Origin: Acidobacteriota bacterium
Lineage (GTDB): Bacteria > Acidobacteriota > Terriglobia > Versatilivoradales > Versatilivoraceae
Direction of reading: 5' to 3'
DNA: 64,000 nucleotides
Assembly: GCA_022826755.1 (NCBI GenBank)
Contig: JAJDUG010000009.1
Location: forward strand, 1-64,000
Of this stretch, positions 25,670 to 34,103 are shown piece after piece; positions within the stretch are counted from its first letter, which is position 1, and each line of letters opens with the position of its first letter. Under the pieces are notes generated by a model. That model was not told where the DNA came from, searched no databases, and saw only the letters and a program-made list of their open reading frames with translations. The translations under genes were made by a program, and so were the position numbers.

Positions 25670-26947
25670 ATGCGCCGGGAGATCGGTTTTCAGATGGCCA
25701 CCTCCAACATCCGCTTCGGGCCCGGGGTGACCCGGGAAGTGGGGATGGATCTGAGGGACATGAAGCTTGGCCGGGTGCTGGTGGTCATCGACCCGGGCCT
25801 GAGGGACCTGGCGCCGGTGACGGTAGCGCTGCAGGCGATGGAGGACGAGGGCATCGCCTTTTCCCTGTTCGACCGGGTCCGGGTGGAACCCACCGATCGA
25901 TCCATCCAGGAGGCCATCGCCGCGGCCCGGAGCGATCACTACGACGGCTTTGTGGCCATAGGGGGAGGATCGACCATAGACACGGCCAAGGCGGCCAATC
26001 TCTGCTCCACCTTCCCCGCGGACTTTCTCGACTACGTGAACGCGCCCATCGGCAAGGGGCTTCCCGTGCCGGGGAGCCTCAAGCCTCTGGTAGCCATTCC
26101 CACCACCGCCGGCACCGGCAGCGAGACCACCGGGGTGGCCATCTTCGACTTGAGCGGGATGCGGGCCAAGACCGGCATCGCCCACCGCCGCCTCAAGCCG
26201 ACACTGGGTCTGCTGGATCCGGAAAACACCCGCAGCATGCCCGCCGAGGTGGGGGCCTCGACCGGGCTGGACGTGCTCAGCCACGCCCTGGAATCTTTTA
26301 CCGCCATTCCCTTCGCCGAGCGGCCCTATCCCGAGCGACCGGTTTTGAGGCCTGCCTACCAGGGGTCGAACCCCATCAGCGACGTCTGGTCGCTGGAAGC
26401 ACTGAGGATCGTGGCGGAATACCTTCCGCGAGCGGCGGAAGACCCCGGCGACGATGAAGCGCGGGCCCAGATGCTGCTGGCGGCTTCCTATGCGGGCGTG
26501 GGATTCGGCAATGCCGGGGTCCACCTGCCCCACGGCATGTCCTATCCGGTGTCGGGGCTGGTCCGGGATTATCGCGCCCCCGGGTATTCAGTGGACCATC
26601 CCATGGTGCCTCACGGGATTTCGGTGATCCTCAACGCTCCGGCGGTCTTTCGTTTCACCGCCCCGGCCTGCCCGGAAAGGCATCTGCAAGCCGCCGCCAT
26701 TCTGGGCGCCGACACCTCCGGCAAGGCCCCGGCCGACGCCGGCAAGATCCTGTCCGATCGGATTGTCGCCCTCATGCAGCGGTTGAAGCTGCCCAACGGC
26801 CTGGGCGGCCTGGGCTACACTTCCGAGGATATCCCCGGCCTGGTGGAAGGCACCCTCCCCCAACACCGCGTTACCAAGCTGTCCCCCCGACCCGCCTCCG
26901 GAGAAGATCTGACTCGCATATTTGAAGAGGCGCTGACGGCCTGGTAG
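25670..26947 (+). CDS. Hydroxyacid-oxoacid transhydrogenase-like iron dehydrogenase
   Basis: 425 residues. Resembles the HOT/ADHFE1 branch of the iron-type dehydrogenases, which couples oxidation of 4-hydroxybutyrate to reduction of 2-oxoglutarate. Landmarks: FAIGGGSTIDTAKAANL-type nucleotide site (AIGGGSTIDTAK), [32 protein letters not shown], and GNAGVHLPHGMSYPVSG, the last being typical of this branch. Length and the ERPYPERPVLRPAYQGSNPISDVW insert also fit HOT. The ATG at 25670 follows AGGAG by 6 bases and is preferred to the in-frame ATG at 25655. It is the second iron-type dehydrogenase in 4 kb, separated from the first by the propeller gene. Confidence 0.8.
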   Translation: MRREIGFQMATSNIRFGPGVTREVGMDLRDMKLGRVLVVIDPGLRDLAPVTVALQAMEDEGIAFSLFDRVRVEPTDRSIQEAIAAARSDHYDGFVAIGGGSTIDTAKAANLCSTFPADFLDYVNAPIGKGLPVPGSLKPLVAIPTTAGTGSETTGVAIFDLSGMRAKTGIAHRRLKPTLGLLDPENTRSMPAEVGASTGLDVLSHALESFTAIPFAERPYPERPVLRPAYQGSNPISDVWSLEALRIVAEYLPRAAEDPGDDEARAQMLLAASYAGVGFGNAGVHLPHGMSYPVSGLVRDYRAPGYSVDHPMVPHGISVILNAPAVFRFTAPACPERHLQAAAILGADTSGKAPADAGKILSDRIVALMQRLKLPNGLGGLGYTSEDIPGLVEGTLPQHRVTKLSPRPASGEDLTRIFEEALTAW

Positions 26948-27022
26948 GTCCCGGCTCACTACTCAAGCCAGGCCCTGCGGGCAGGTGGATCGTGCATCTG
27001 TCCCTATTGCAGGTGTCCCGGA

Positions 27023-27051
27023 TTGACACCGCCGAAACAGCGGAATAGACT
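27023..27051 (+). promoter_or_regulatory. Candidate promoter of the FitA-like antitoxin gene
   Basis: A perfect -35 box TTGACA (27023-27028), a 17 base spacer and TAGACT (27046-27051), four of six matches to the -10 consensus. The start codon is 62 bases downstream of the -10 box. A small inverted repeat CCGC..GCGG lies in the spacer. Confidence 0.45.
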
Positions 27052-27078
27052 GGAGTGACTCTTGGATCGACCTGTATA

Positions 27079-27096
27079 GAGTCTTATGAATGACTC
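27079..27096 (+). promoter_or_regulatory. Palindrome likely to be the antitoxin operator
   Basis: GAGTC, eight bases, GACTC. A further GACTC lies upstream at 27057-27061. It sits between the promoter candidate and the antitoxin start, where ribbon-helix-helix antitoxins bind to repress their own operon. Eye inspection only. Confidence 0.35.
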
Positions 27097-27112
27097 TTCA
27101 GAGGTCATTGAG

Positions 27113-27376
27113 ATGAACCAACTGACCATTAGAGGCTTTGATGACGAATTGGCGAATCGGATTCGACGATTGGCAAACCGAGAGGGACTCTCATTGAACC
27201 AGGCGGTACTGAAGCTCCTTCGTCGGGGGGCGGGTATCGGGCAGGGAAAGGGGGCCGCCGACACGGTAGGGGCGTCATTGGATCATCTGATTGGCACCTG
27301 GACGCCCGAGGAGGCCGATGAAATGGACAAAGCTCTTCAGAGCCTCGCTTATATCGATGAGGCCATGTGGGAATGA
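27113..27376 (+). CDS. FitA-like ribbon-helix-helix antitoxin
   Basis: 87 residues from the ATG at 27113; MNQLTIRGFDDELANRIRRLANREGLSLNQAVLKLLRRGAG is the FitA/VapB pattern, an RHH strand with two helices, followed by a flexible tail ending SLAYIDEAMWE that would wrap the toxin. An in-frame ATG at 27086 is less likely because the RHH strand begins at 27113. The stop codon overlaps the start of the PIN toxin remnant (ATGA). A well-formed promoter and a palindrome lie upstream, so the gene may still be expressed although its toxin is broken. Confidence 0.8.
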   Translation: MNQLTIRGFDDELANRIRRLANREGLSLNQAVLKLLRRGAGIGQGKGAADTVGASLDHLIGTWTPEEADEMDKALQSLAYIDEAMWE

Positions 27377-27492
27377 GGGTCCTCCTGGACTCCAACGCTT
27401 ACTCCAATGAGCCTTTTGCAAAATTCGTCGCTCAGCGCTATTCGATTCGAGGCCGCTACCTGCGGAAATTTGCAAAAGGCTCGCACGGTTAG
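27373..27492 (+). pseudogene. PIN-domain toxin truncated by a palindromic element
   Basis: The frame starts MRVLLDSNAYS, matching the opening strand of PIN toxins (MRVLLDTNAYSALMRG type), including the first catalytic aspartate. From codon 12 it runs into a palindromic element, giving a meaningless tail (NEPFAKFVAQRYS...) and a stop at 27490-27492. Only 11 toxin codons remain of the usual 130 or so. No more toxin sequence is found beyond the element, where the symporter gene begins at once, so the rest was deleted, not only interrupted. Confidence 0.75.
27409..27482 (+). repeat. 74 bp palindromic element (MITE or REP-like)
   Basis: Outer arms of 18 bp, 27409-27426 and 27465-27482, are inverted with 17 of 18 matches (gagccttttgcaaa... 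/ ...tttgcaaaaggctc). A 38 bp centre carries further short inverted stretches. The size and arms suit a miniature inverted-repeat element whose parent transposon would have GAGCCTTTTGCAAAATTC-type ends. No target duplication is evident. It sits exactly at the break in the PIN toxin. Confidence 0.65.
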
Positions 27493-29123
27493 CCGATTCC
27501 TTTTTTAGGCGGGAAGTAGCGTTCCAGTGTAGCGGCACCAGGCCCGGATGTTAGCCAGGACACCGCCACCATCAGCAGCCCCGAAACGAGGGTGATGGGA
27601 ACCACCGGCAGGAAGCCGAGAATGGTGGTCCCACCGGCTGTCCTCGCGATCAGATCGAGTTCTCCCCAGGAAAGGATAGCAATCGGCGGGCCTGACGGCG
27701 GCGGCACCAGCGCCTGCAGCAGGGCAATGGCGCCGACCGATCCGCCGGCCCACAGGGTGGTGGCCAGGGCCCCCCAGCGGGTGCTGCGCTTCCAGAAGAG
27801 GGCTGCCACCAACAAGGGGAAGAGGGCGGCATAGCCGGTAAAGGAGTACTGAATAGCCACCAGGAAAATGGTGGCCGGAGTCTTGAGGGCGATGACAAAG
27901 GCTGCCGAAGTGATCAGCGCCACAAACAGACGGCCGGTCTGAACCTGCGCACGGTCCCCGAACCGCGCCTTGCCCCCATAGAAGGCGAAGATATCCTCGG
28001 TGAACATGGTCGAGAGCGCCAGGATCTGGGAGTCGCTGGCCATCACGGCCGCCATGATGCCCGCGCCCAGGATGCCGGCCAGCCACAGGGGCGCGTAGCG
28101 GTCCAGCAGCAGCGGAATGACGTCATCGGCAGCCATCCGGCGGCGGAGGTCACTTTCCCGTTCGGGAGTCAGCTCGGTTCCGGATGTCGCCAGTGTTTGA
28201 CGGGCGGCCTGCTTTTCCTGGATTTGGGGAAAGTCTTCGGCTCCGTTGGCCGCCACCCCCAGAAAGACGCAGGGAAGCCAGATGGCCATGATGCAGATCG
28301 GATAGAGGATCACCGTCTTGCGGAACTGGGACATGCGGCGGGCGGTCAGGCAGAAGATGCCGATGTGGGGAAAGCAGATGGCAGACAGCGGGATGAAGGT
28401 GTAGCTGAGGTAATAGAGCGGTGAGACGTTTTCCCGGGTGAGCAGAGGCGCCAGGGCGGGGGATTGGGCGATTCTCTCCATGGCCGCGCTGAAGCCCCCC
28501 ATTGCACCGCCGATAATCAGAAGCGCGGCCACGCCGAAACTCAGGAACAGCGTGGTCTGAAAGGTGTTCACCCAGGCGGTGCCCCGCATGCCGCCAAAGA
28601 AGACGTAGCTCATCACCACCAGGGCCACCAGGCTGCCGCCCATCCAGTAAGGGACCCAGCCGCCGCTGATCGATTGCAGGATGGTCCCGCCCCCCTTGAC
28701 GGCAATGATGATGTAGGGGACCAGGAAGAGCGCTTGCAGGGCAAAGATGACCGTTCCGATGTGGCGGCACTCCCAGCGGTCCCGAAACATCTGGACAGGG
28801 GTCATGAAGCCGTGTTTCTTGCCCAGCGCCCAGGTGCGGGTTCCGATCAGCAGGAGGGTCAGGGGAATGATGAGCGCCGAGGAGGAGCCCATCAGGCCAT
28901 AAGTGACGATCCCGTTGTTGAAGGCGTGCCCCGAGGCCCCCAGGATGGTGAAGGCGGTCATGTTGGTCCCGAACAGCGAGAAGAGAAAGACGAAGGGTCC
29001 CAGGGAACGGCCGGCCAGAAAATAGTCTTCAGCTCCGTGCCTGGAGGCTGCACGGCGAAAGGCGAAAATTCCGATGTAGAGAACCAGGGCCAGATAGACC
29101 AGCACTACCAGGGTGGGAATCAT
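27489..29123 (-). CDS. Sodium:solute symporter family protein
   Basis: 544 residues from the ATG at 29121-29123 ([18 protein letters not shown]), with about thirteen hydrophobic segments; an open extension to 29222 lacks similarity. Typical SSS features: [33 protein letters not shown], the sodium-site region [12 protein letters not shown], and [24 protein letters not shown]. The substrate (carboxylates, pantothenate, amino acids and others in this family) is not decidable. The start overlaps the stop of the DUF3311 gene by 4 bp (ATGA), a pairing typical of this transporter subgroup. The gene ends where the PIN remnant ends. Confidence 0.9.
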   Translation of the reverse strand: MIPTLVVLVYLALVLYIGIFAFRRAASRHGAEDYFLAGRSLGPFVFLFSLFGTNMTAFTILGASGHAFNNGIVTYGLMGSSSALIIPLTLLLIGTRTWALGKKHGFMTPVQMFRDRWECRHIGTVIFALQALFLVPYIIIAVKGGGTILQSISGGWVPYWMGGSLVALVVMSYVFFGGMRGTAWVNTFQTTLFLSFGVAALLIIGGAMGGFSAAMERIAQSPALAPLLTRENVSPLYYLSYTFIPLSAICFPHIGIFCLTARRMSQFRKTVILYPICIMAIWLPCVFLGVAANGAEDFPQIQEKQAARQTLATSGTELTPERESDLRRRMAADDVIPLLLDRYAPLWLAGILGAGIMAAVMASDSQILALSTMFTEDIFAFYGGKARFGDRAQVQTGRLFVALITSAAFVIALKTPATIFLVAIQYSFTGYAALFPLLVAALFWKRSTRWGALATTLWAGGSVGAIALLQALVPPPSGPPIAILSWGELDLIARTAGGTTILGFLPVVPITLVSGLLMVAVSWLTSGPGAATLERYFPPKKGIG

Positions 29124-29386
29124 GATGGGGTCGGTTTTTCGGAACGGGTGGGAAGAGGGGGCTCGCTGCTTTCGGAGGCCTCCTCCAAGTGCACGGGCCA
29201 ACAGTAACGGACCAGAAGCCACATGAGGCCGGCCACGGCGATGGAATAGAGCGCATGGTAGAAGAGGCCGATGGGTATGAAGCCCAGGATGAGCGGGTCG
29301 GCCTGGCGCCAGAACCAGAAATCCTGATGCAGGCCATAGAAGACCACGACGGCAAGGGCCAGCAGATAGGGCATCTTCTTTCTCAT
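29120..29386 (-). CDS. DUF3311 small membrane protein, symporter partner
   Basis: 88 residues from the ATG at 29384-29386 ([26 protein letters not shown]). Two membrane helices (about residues 6-22 and 34-60), with the [26 protein letters not shown] stretch typical of DUF3311/YhdT-like proteins. The tail is acidic and proline-rich. Such proteins are nearly always encoded just before an SSS transporter, as here, and probably assist it; their exact function is not settled. An in-frame ATG at 29482 is less likely, as the extension has no hydrophobic or family signal. Confidence 0.8.
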   Translation of the reverse strand: MRKKMPYLLALAVVVFYGLHQDFWFWRQADPLILGFIPIGLFYHALYSIAVAGLMWLLVRYCWPVHLEEASESSEPPLPTRSEKPTPS

Positions 29387-29537
29387 TTCGGATCCGCGCT
29401 CTGCCTTCGGGACGGAATCTCCCGGGAGAGCGGGCGTCTCGCCCGCAGACGCAAGCCGCTCATTGTAGCATTCAGCCCGCATCGGGGCAGGGGGAAGTCT
29501 GCGCCGGAGGAGAAGGCCGGCTTCCGAGGCTGCCGGC

Positions 29538-30965
29538 TCACTTGCCGAAATCCAGGGTGGTTCTTGTAGCGAACCGCCGATAGTTCAGCCACTTGTTTTC
29601 GTTCTGGTTGATCCGGCCTCGCCTTCCCACCAGGACATCCCTGGACCTGAGAGGCAGCCAGTGAGTGGTGCCTTCGATGTCCACGGGGCCGTAGTCGATC
29701 TGAAAGCGTGCCTGTCGAACCGGAAAGTCGGCCGGGACGCCGAAGATCCGCTCGCCCACGATCCGCAGCACCGCCGCCGAATCCCTTGCAATATGGATGT
29801 GTCCTTCGTAGCCGACGCTGACGACGTTCTGCAGGGTGCCGTCGTGCAGGACGCCCGTATACAACTGGTAGCCGGACGGATGGGTGACGGCAAAGACAAG
29901 CGCCGGCTGCCGGTCGACCAGGCGCTCTCCCTCGTGGAAGAAGCGGGCGGGCGAGTCCGGCTGGAAAAGGGCCTGCAGCGTACTGCCAAACTCCCCCATG
30001 CCGCTGATTTCTCGAATGTGTCTTTGGGAAGGCTTCCCATCCACGGTGAGAGTCAAATAGGATTCGGCCCCGCCGACAAACTGAACCTTGGTGACGATGT
30101 CATGGCGTTTCTTCAAGGCCGTGTCGGCCTGACCCTGCTTGTCAGACCGCTTGGTGATCTGGGTGCAGACGAAGTCGGGCAGGTTGGCAGTAAAGCTCAA
30201 GGCCCATTGGCGGGCGCGCTCCAACACATCCTGTGAGCTCTGCGATCCGTAAACGTTGGCGCGGGTTTGCGTCAAGACATTCCGGCCTTCGGCGCCGTCC
30301 GCAGCGGGCGCCTGAAGTATGGCCTCGCTACCTCCCAACAACCGGGCCAGATCCCCATGGCCATGCCGAGCGGCGATCTGGGCCGGCCCCAGTCCGTCCC
30401 GCCGAGTGGCCGGATCGACCCCTTGGGAAAGCAGCAACCGGACCAGGCCTGCATGCCCGGTCCGTGCGGCCAGGTGGAGCAGTTGAGACTCGCAACCGGT
30501 ACATCGGCCACCCAGGCGTGCGCCGTACCTCAGCAGCAAGCGGGCGATTTCAGCATCGCCGCTCCGGGCAGCCAACTGCAGAGGCGTCAGCGTGTCACCG
30601 TCATGATGGCGGGCCGCCACATTGGGATGGGCCCCCTGCTCCAGAAGCAGCCTGGTGACCTCTCGATGTCGGCGCTCGGCGGCAAAGTGAAGCGGCGTGC
30701 GGCCCGTCGTGTCCTGCCTCCGGTTGGGGTCAGCCCCGTTCTGCAGCAGCAGTCGGGCGATTTCGAGGCGGCCCTTGCGGGCAGCCAAGTGCAGGGGGGT
30801 GAGGCTATCGGGGTTCTTCCGGTTGGGATCGGCGCCCTTGCCGAGCTCACGCCGCGCCAATGCCGCATCTCCCTCGGAGGCGGCGAAGTGCAGTCCGGAA
30901 GAGGGCGAGCCCGATGCAACCGCAGAAACAGACAGCAAAATGATGAGATAGAGAACCCCGCTCAA
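29538..30965 (-). CDS. Secreted ankyrin-repeat protein with unknown C-terminal domain
   Basis: 475 residues. I place the start at the TTG at 30963-30965: GGAGGAG lies 6 bases upstream and a signal peptide follows (SGVLYLIILLSVSAVASG). There is no ATG near. Residues about 24-215 hold six ankyrin repeats (LTPLHLAARKGRLEIARLLLQNGADPN, TPLHFAAERRHREVTRLLLEQGAHPN and others). The C-terminal half (about 245-475; WALSFTANLPDFVCTQITKR ... LPLRSRDVLVGRRG) is a beta-rich domain seen in secreted proteins of this phylum; its role is unknown. The window from 29387 to 29537 holds nothing evident. Confidence 0.75.
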   Translation of the reverse strand: MSGVLYLIILLSVSAVASGSPSSGLHFAASEGDAALARRELGKGADPNRKNPDSLTPLHLAARKGRLEIARLLLQNGADPNRRQDTTGRTPLHFAAERRHREVTRLLLEQGAHPNVAARHHDGDTLTPLQLAARSGDAEIARLLLRYGARLGGRCTGCESQLLHLAARTGHAGLVRLLLSQGVDPATRRDGLGPAQIAARHGHGDLARLLGGSEAILQAPAADGAEGRNVLTQTRANVYGSQSSQDVLERARQWALSFTANLPDFVCTQITKRSDKQGQADTALKKRHDIVTKVQFVGGAESYLTLTVDGKPSQRHIREISGMGEFGSTLQALFQPDSPARFFHEGERLVDRQPALVFAVTHPSGYQLYTGVLHDGTLQNVVSVGYEGHIHIARDSAAVLRIVGERIFGVPADFPVRQARFQIDYGPVDIEGTTHWLPLRSRDVLVGRRGRINQNENKWLNYRRFATRTTLDFGK

Positions 30966-31106
30966 CGATCGCTCCTCCAAGGCCGCAAGGATAGCTCGGT
31001 CTCCTGGAATTCCGCAAGCTGACTCCCTGAAGGGTTGGCCTTGTCTGGTCGGTGCACGAGATGTGACTGCCTCAAAATCAGCACGTAACTTAGGGAATGT
31101 GTTCAG

Positions 31107-31127
31107 TATGAAAGTTGTAATTTCATA
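31107..31127 (+). promoter_or_regulatory. Perfect 7-bp inverted repeat upstream of the DUF4143 ATPase gene
   Basis: TATGAAA, seven bases, TTTCATA, ending 29 bases before the start codon of the ATPase gene at 31157. The surrounding 31080-31156 is AT-rich compared with the neighbours. Possible operator or part of a promoter region; there is no direct evidence. Confidence 0.3.
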
Positions 31128-31156
31128 TTGTGCAATCAAATGATAGACTACCAACT

Positions 31157-32965
31157 ATGATTGAACGGGACATCGAGCCTTGCCTCGTCCGACTCTTCGA
31201 GCAATACCCTTTCGTGACCGTAACCGGGCCTCGACAATCCGGCAAGACGACGCTTTGCCGACAGGCCTTTCCCCATCTGGCCTATGTCAATCTGGAGGCG
31301 CCCGATCAGCGTGAGTTCGCTCAATCCGATCCTCGGGGTTTGTTGTCCGGGTTGGAAAGGGGCGCCATCCTGGATGAAATCCAGCGCGTTCCGAATCTCC
31401 TTTCGTACCTCCAGGTTCTTGCCGATGAAAAGAGGCAAAACAGCCTCTTCATTCTTACCGGAAGTGAGCACTTCAAGCTATCCGAAGCCATCAGCCAATC
31501 GCTGGCGGGACGAACAGCCCTGTTGCGGCTGTTGCCGTTCACTCTTTCTGAAAGAGAACAAACGGGTGTCCGTGGGGCGATTGACGAGATCCTATACACG
31601 GGGTTTTATCCGCGGATTTTCGATCAAGGGCTCGAACCGCGACAAGCGCTTGGCGACTATTTTGAGACTTACGTCGAACGCGACGTGCGCCGGTTAGGAG
31701 AAATTCGCAATGTATCCAGCTTTCAACGCTTTGTCCGCCTGTGTGCCGGGCGCATCGGCCAGTTGACCGATATGGTCTCGCTGGGCGCAGATGCAGGCGT
31801 CTCTCACACGACAGCCCGAAACTGGCTCAACATATTGGAAACGAGCTACATAGCCTTTAGACTGCCGTCATTTCGCCGCAATATTCGAAAGAGATTGGTC
31901 AAGTCGCCGAAGCTCTATTTCTACGATGTCGGACTTGCCAGTTATCTCATTGGCATCGAACGGGCCGCACAGGTTGCTACCCACCCTCTGCGTGGTGCAT
32001 TGTTCGAGAATATGGTGGTCGTGGAGGCGCTGAAGTATCGCTTCAACCGAGGTCGTTCCGCCAACCTTTCATTCTATCGCGACAGTCGGGGCCTGGAGTG
32101 CGATCTCCTGGTTGAGACCGGCCTCGGCATGAGTGCGATCGAGATCAAGTCAGGAGCGACCATTGCCTCGGATTACTTTGGCTCACTCAAATCCGTAGCG
32201 AAATTGATCCCGGATGTGTCCACAAAGGCCGTCGTCTATGGCGGTAGGGTGCGTCAGTCCCGGAGTGCCGGTGAGGTTGTGCCGTTCGACGAATTGTATG
32301 ACCTGCTCGGGCGCATTGAAGCCGATCGGGAGATGGCTGCTCTTGTGCAGGACAAGATAGGACCAGTCCCTCCCGAGGTCGATGTGAACATTTTGGACAC
32401 CGTGTACTACCAGCACATTCGCCCGACGCTGGATGCACTTGAGCCGTCTCTTGCAAAAGACTCGGCGAGGCTGTTTCGTGATCGCCGCCAGAGTTCATTT
32501 GTGGCGTTTGGAAACAACAACGTCAACTCAGGCAGCCTTCTGGAGACTGGGCAATGGGAACAAACCAAGAGCCGCTATATCGTGAAACGCGGCTTCAGGC
32601 TCAGCGATGAACGCCCGCTCGAAATCACCTGCAAATACACGTTCGAGGATTATGCGGGTAGCGGAACCGGAGACTTCAGCCTCGTCGCATCACTCACTTG
32701 GTCCCTCGGTGCTGAGGGGGTGACACGAATGGTCGTGATTGATGAAGTGAGTGTTTCAAGACTCACCACTCGCGTTTCGTACTCCGACCTCAGCTTTCGC
32801 AGCGCAAGGGTTGATCACACGGTAGCCGGCATTTTGACGGCTATCGCGAAGCAAATTGAAAGTCATTCCGGCCCAAGCGAAGCCAGCAAGGACAAGAAGG
32901 GCGGGGGGAAACAGGAACAGCAGAGGATGTTGTTTAATGGGAATACAGGGGACGCTGTTGAATAA
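31157..32965 (+). CDS. AAA_14/DUF4143 ATPase with 200-residue C-terminal extension
   Basis: 602 residues from the ATG at 31157 (an in-frame ATG lies at 31130). Walker A GPRQSGKTTL (24-33), Walker B GAILDEIQRV (69-78), and ILTGSEHF as sensor. The DUF4143 half (about 170-390) has the PD-(D/E)xK-like signature ECDLLVE (D316) and EIKSG (E329, K331). Ordinary family members end near residue 390. Here a further 210 residues follow, beginning about MAALVQDKIGPVPPEVDVN and including a beta-rich FVAFGNNNVNSG... block. This tail was not recognised. The gene has more AT-rich, less biased codon use than its neighbours. The cellular role of the family is not established. Confidence 0.85.
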   Translation: MIERDIEPCLVRLFEQYPFVTVTGPRQSGKTTLCRQAFPHLAYVNLEAPDQREFAQSDPRGLLSGLERGAILDEIQRVPNLLSYLQVLADEKRQNSLFILTGSEHFKLSEAISQSLAGRTALLRLLPFTLSEREQTGVRGAIDEILYTGFYPRIFDQGLEPRQALGDYFETYVERDVRRLGEIRNVSSFQRFVRLCAGRIGQLTDMVSLGADAGVSHTTARNWLNILETSYIAFRLPSFRRNIRKRLVKSPKLYFYDVGLASYLIGIERAAQVATHPLRGALFENMVVVEALKYRFNRGRSANLSFYRDSRGLECDLLVETGLGMSAIEIKSGATIASDYFGSLKSVAKLIPDVSTKAVVYGGRVRQSRSAGEVVPFDELYDLLGRIEADREMAALVQDKIGPVPPEVDVNILDTVYYQHIRPTLDALEPSLAKDSARLFRDRRQSSFVAFGNNNVNSGSLLETGQWEQTKSRYIVKRGFRLSDERPLEITCKYTFEDYAGSGTGDFSLVASLTWSLGAEGVTRMVVIDEVSVSRLTTRVSYSDLSFRSARVDHTVAGILTAIAKQIESHSGPSEASKDKKGGGKQEQQRMLFNGNTGDAVE

Positions 32966-33695
32966 CTGGATTTACTGAAACAGGCAGTCTCGGCAAATCA
33001 AGCGGTAGATCTTTCCGCATCAAGGCTCGCCGGGCATGTCGGCGGAACTGTTCCGAACTTGATTCCTTATAGAATGAGTGGGGCAGGGCCTTTCCCAAAG
33101 GGGTCCTATTGGAATTTTCGTCCCTATGTGTGGGTGTCGGTACCCCTGCACCGGGTGAATCGGGCAGGATCCGGATGAGGGTGATGTCCTTGGGGCGAAG
33201 AGCTCGGTTCACCAACAGGGCAACTGCCGTGGAGATGGCTATACTCGCGGCGTAGCTGCCATAATACTTGTCACCAGGTTCACCGGCTTCGGTTCCGGCA
33301 ATGGCAACCATGCTTCCCATCATGGTGCCCACGAACGTGCCCGCGGTGGCGGCAATGCGTTTTCCCTTGTTTTCCTCGAGCCCTCGCACCTCGATTCGTG
33401 AAACGGTTTCTCGGGGAATCCGGACCCTGCCCTTGGGGTAATCCTTCAGGTTGCTGCTCTTCGTTACGTTAAAGGCAAGTGAAGCAGGCTTCACCGGTCC
33501 GATCCGGCCCTCCAGCCTGGCGCCTCCGGCGAGTTGGAGCGTAACCCTTTTGCCGCCGATCAATGTCTTCAACTCGCTCCACCGAACCTGCAAGAGCTCT
33601 TGCTGATCCGATCCTGGCAAATTGCCGCTCAGCATCAGAAACACCACCAGAATGCCAATGCCTCGCCGCAAGCTCATCGCAGGACTCTCGCTCAT
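32934..33695 (-). CDS. Exported protein of unknown function
   Basis: 253 residues; start at the ATG at 33693-33695, preceded by AGAGG 5 bases upstream. A signal peptide or anchor follows (MSLRRGIGILVVFLMLSGNLPG, residues 7-28). The mature part opens with a compact beta-rich domain (WSELKTLIGGKRVTLQLAGGARLEGRIGPVKPASLAF), reminiscent of small Sm- or SH3-like folds. A glycine/alanine-rich hydrophobic segment follows (AATAGTFVGTMMGSMVAIAG, about 110-130), then a second (YAASIAISTAVALLV). The rest is basic and disordered-looking. Its 3' end overlaps the convergent ATPase gene by 32 bp. No function assigned. Confidence 0.6.
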   Translation of the reverse strand: MSESPAMSLRRGIGILVVFLMLSGNLPGSDQQELLQVRWSELKTLIGGKRVTLQLAGGARLEGRIGPVKPASLAFNVTKSSNLKDYPKGRVRIPRETVSRIEVRGLEENKGKRIAATAGTFVGTMMGSMVAIAGTEAGEPGDKYYGSYAASIAISTAVALLVNRALRPKDITLIRILPDSPGAGVPTPTHRDENSNRTPLGKALPHSFYKESSSEQFRRHARRALMRKDLPLDLPRLPVSVNPVIQQRPLYSH

Positions 33696-33793
33696 TTTTC
33701 CTCTTTATGGACCAATCACCCAAAAATCACGACGCTCCAACAATCAGGCAGTGTTTCTCGACTCCCAACATACCATAGCCGGAGCACCTCTCA

Positions 33794-33818
33794 TAGTGTA
33801 TGATATTGTCATTCACTA
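33794..33818 (+). promoter_or_regulatory. Palindrome likely to be the DinJ-type operator
   Basis: TAGTGTATGA, five bases, TCATTCACTA: ten-base arms matching at nine of ten positions. TATGAT within it could be a -10 box. It lies 22 bases before the antitoxin start codon, with a GAAGAGGAG ribosome binding site between. RelB/DinJ antitoxins repress their own operon through such palindromes. Confidence 0.5.
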
Positions 33819-33839
33819 GACTGAAGAGGAGAATGGATC

Positions 33840-34103
33840 ATGGGAGCTAATCAACTCGTTCAAGCTCGCATAGACGGAGCCATCAAGGAAGAGGCGGCCG
33901 CCGTGCTGGCTGCAATGGGACTGACCGTGTCCGATGCCGTACGGTTGTTGCTGACCAGGGTTGCGCGGGAAAAGGCATTGCCGTTTGCGCCACTGGTTCC
34001 AAACACCGTCACCATCGAGGCAATGAAGCAAGCCCGAAAGGGCGGCCTGTCTCGGTTAGATAGCGTGGACGCCCTCATGGACGATCTGAATGCGCAAGAT
34101 TGA
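33840..34103 (+). CDS. RelB/DinJ-family antitoxin
   Basis: 87 residues: ANQLVQARIDGAIKEEAAAVLAAMGLTVSDAVRLLLTRVAREKALPFAPLVPN is the DinJ pattern, an RHH domain (residues 6-50) followed by the conserved PFxPxxPN segment that joins to the toxin-binding tail (DSVDALMDDLNAQD). GAAGAGGAG precedes the ATG. The gene overlaps by 14 bp the start of a YafQ-like toxin frame that is cut short. A nine-of-ten palindrome upstream fits auto-repression. Confidence 0.85.
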   Translation: MGANQLVQARIDGAIKEEAAAVLAAMGLTVSDAVRLLLTRVAREKALPFAPLVPNTVTIEAMKQARKGGLSRLDSVDALMDDLNAQD

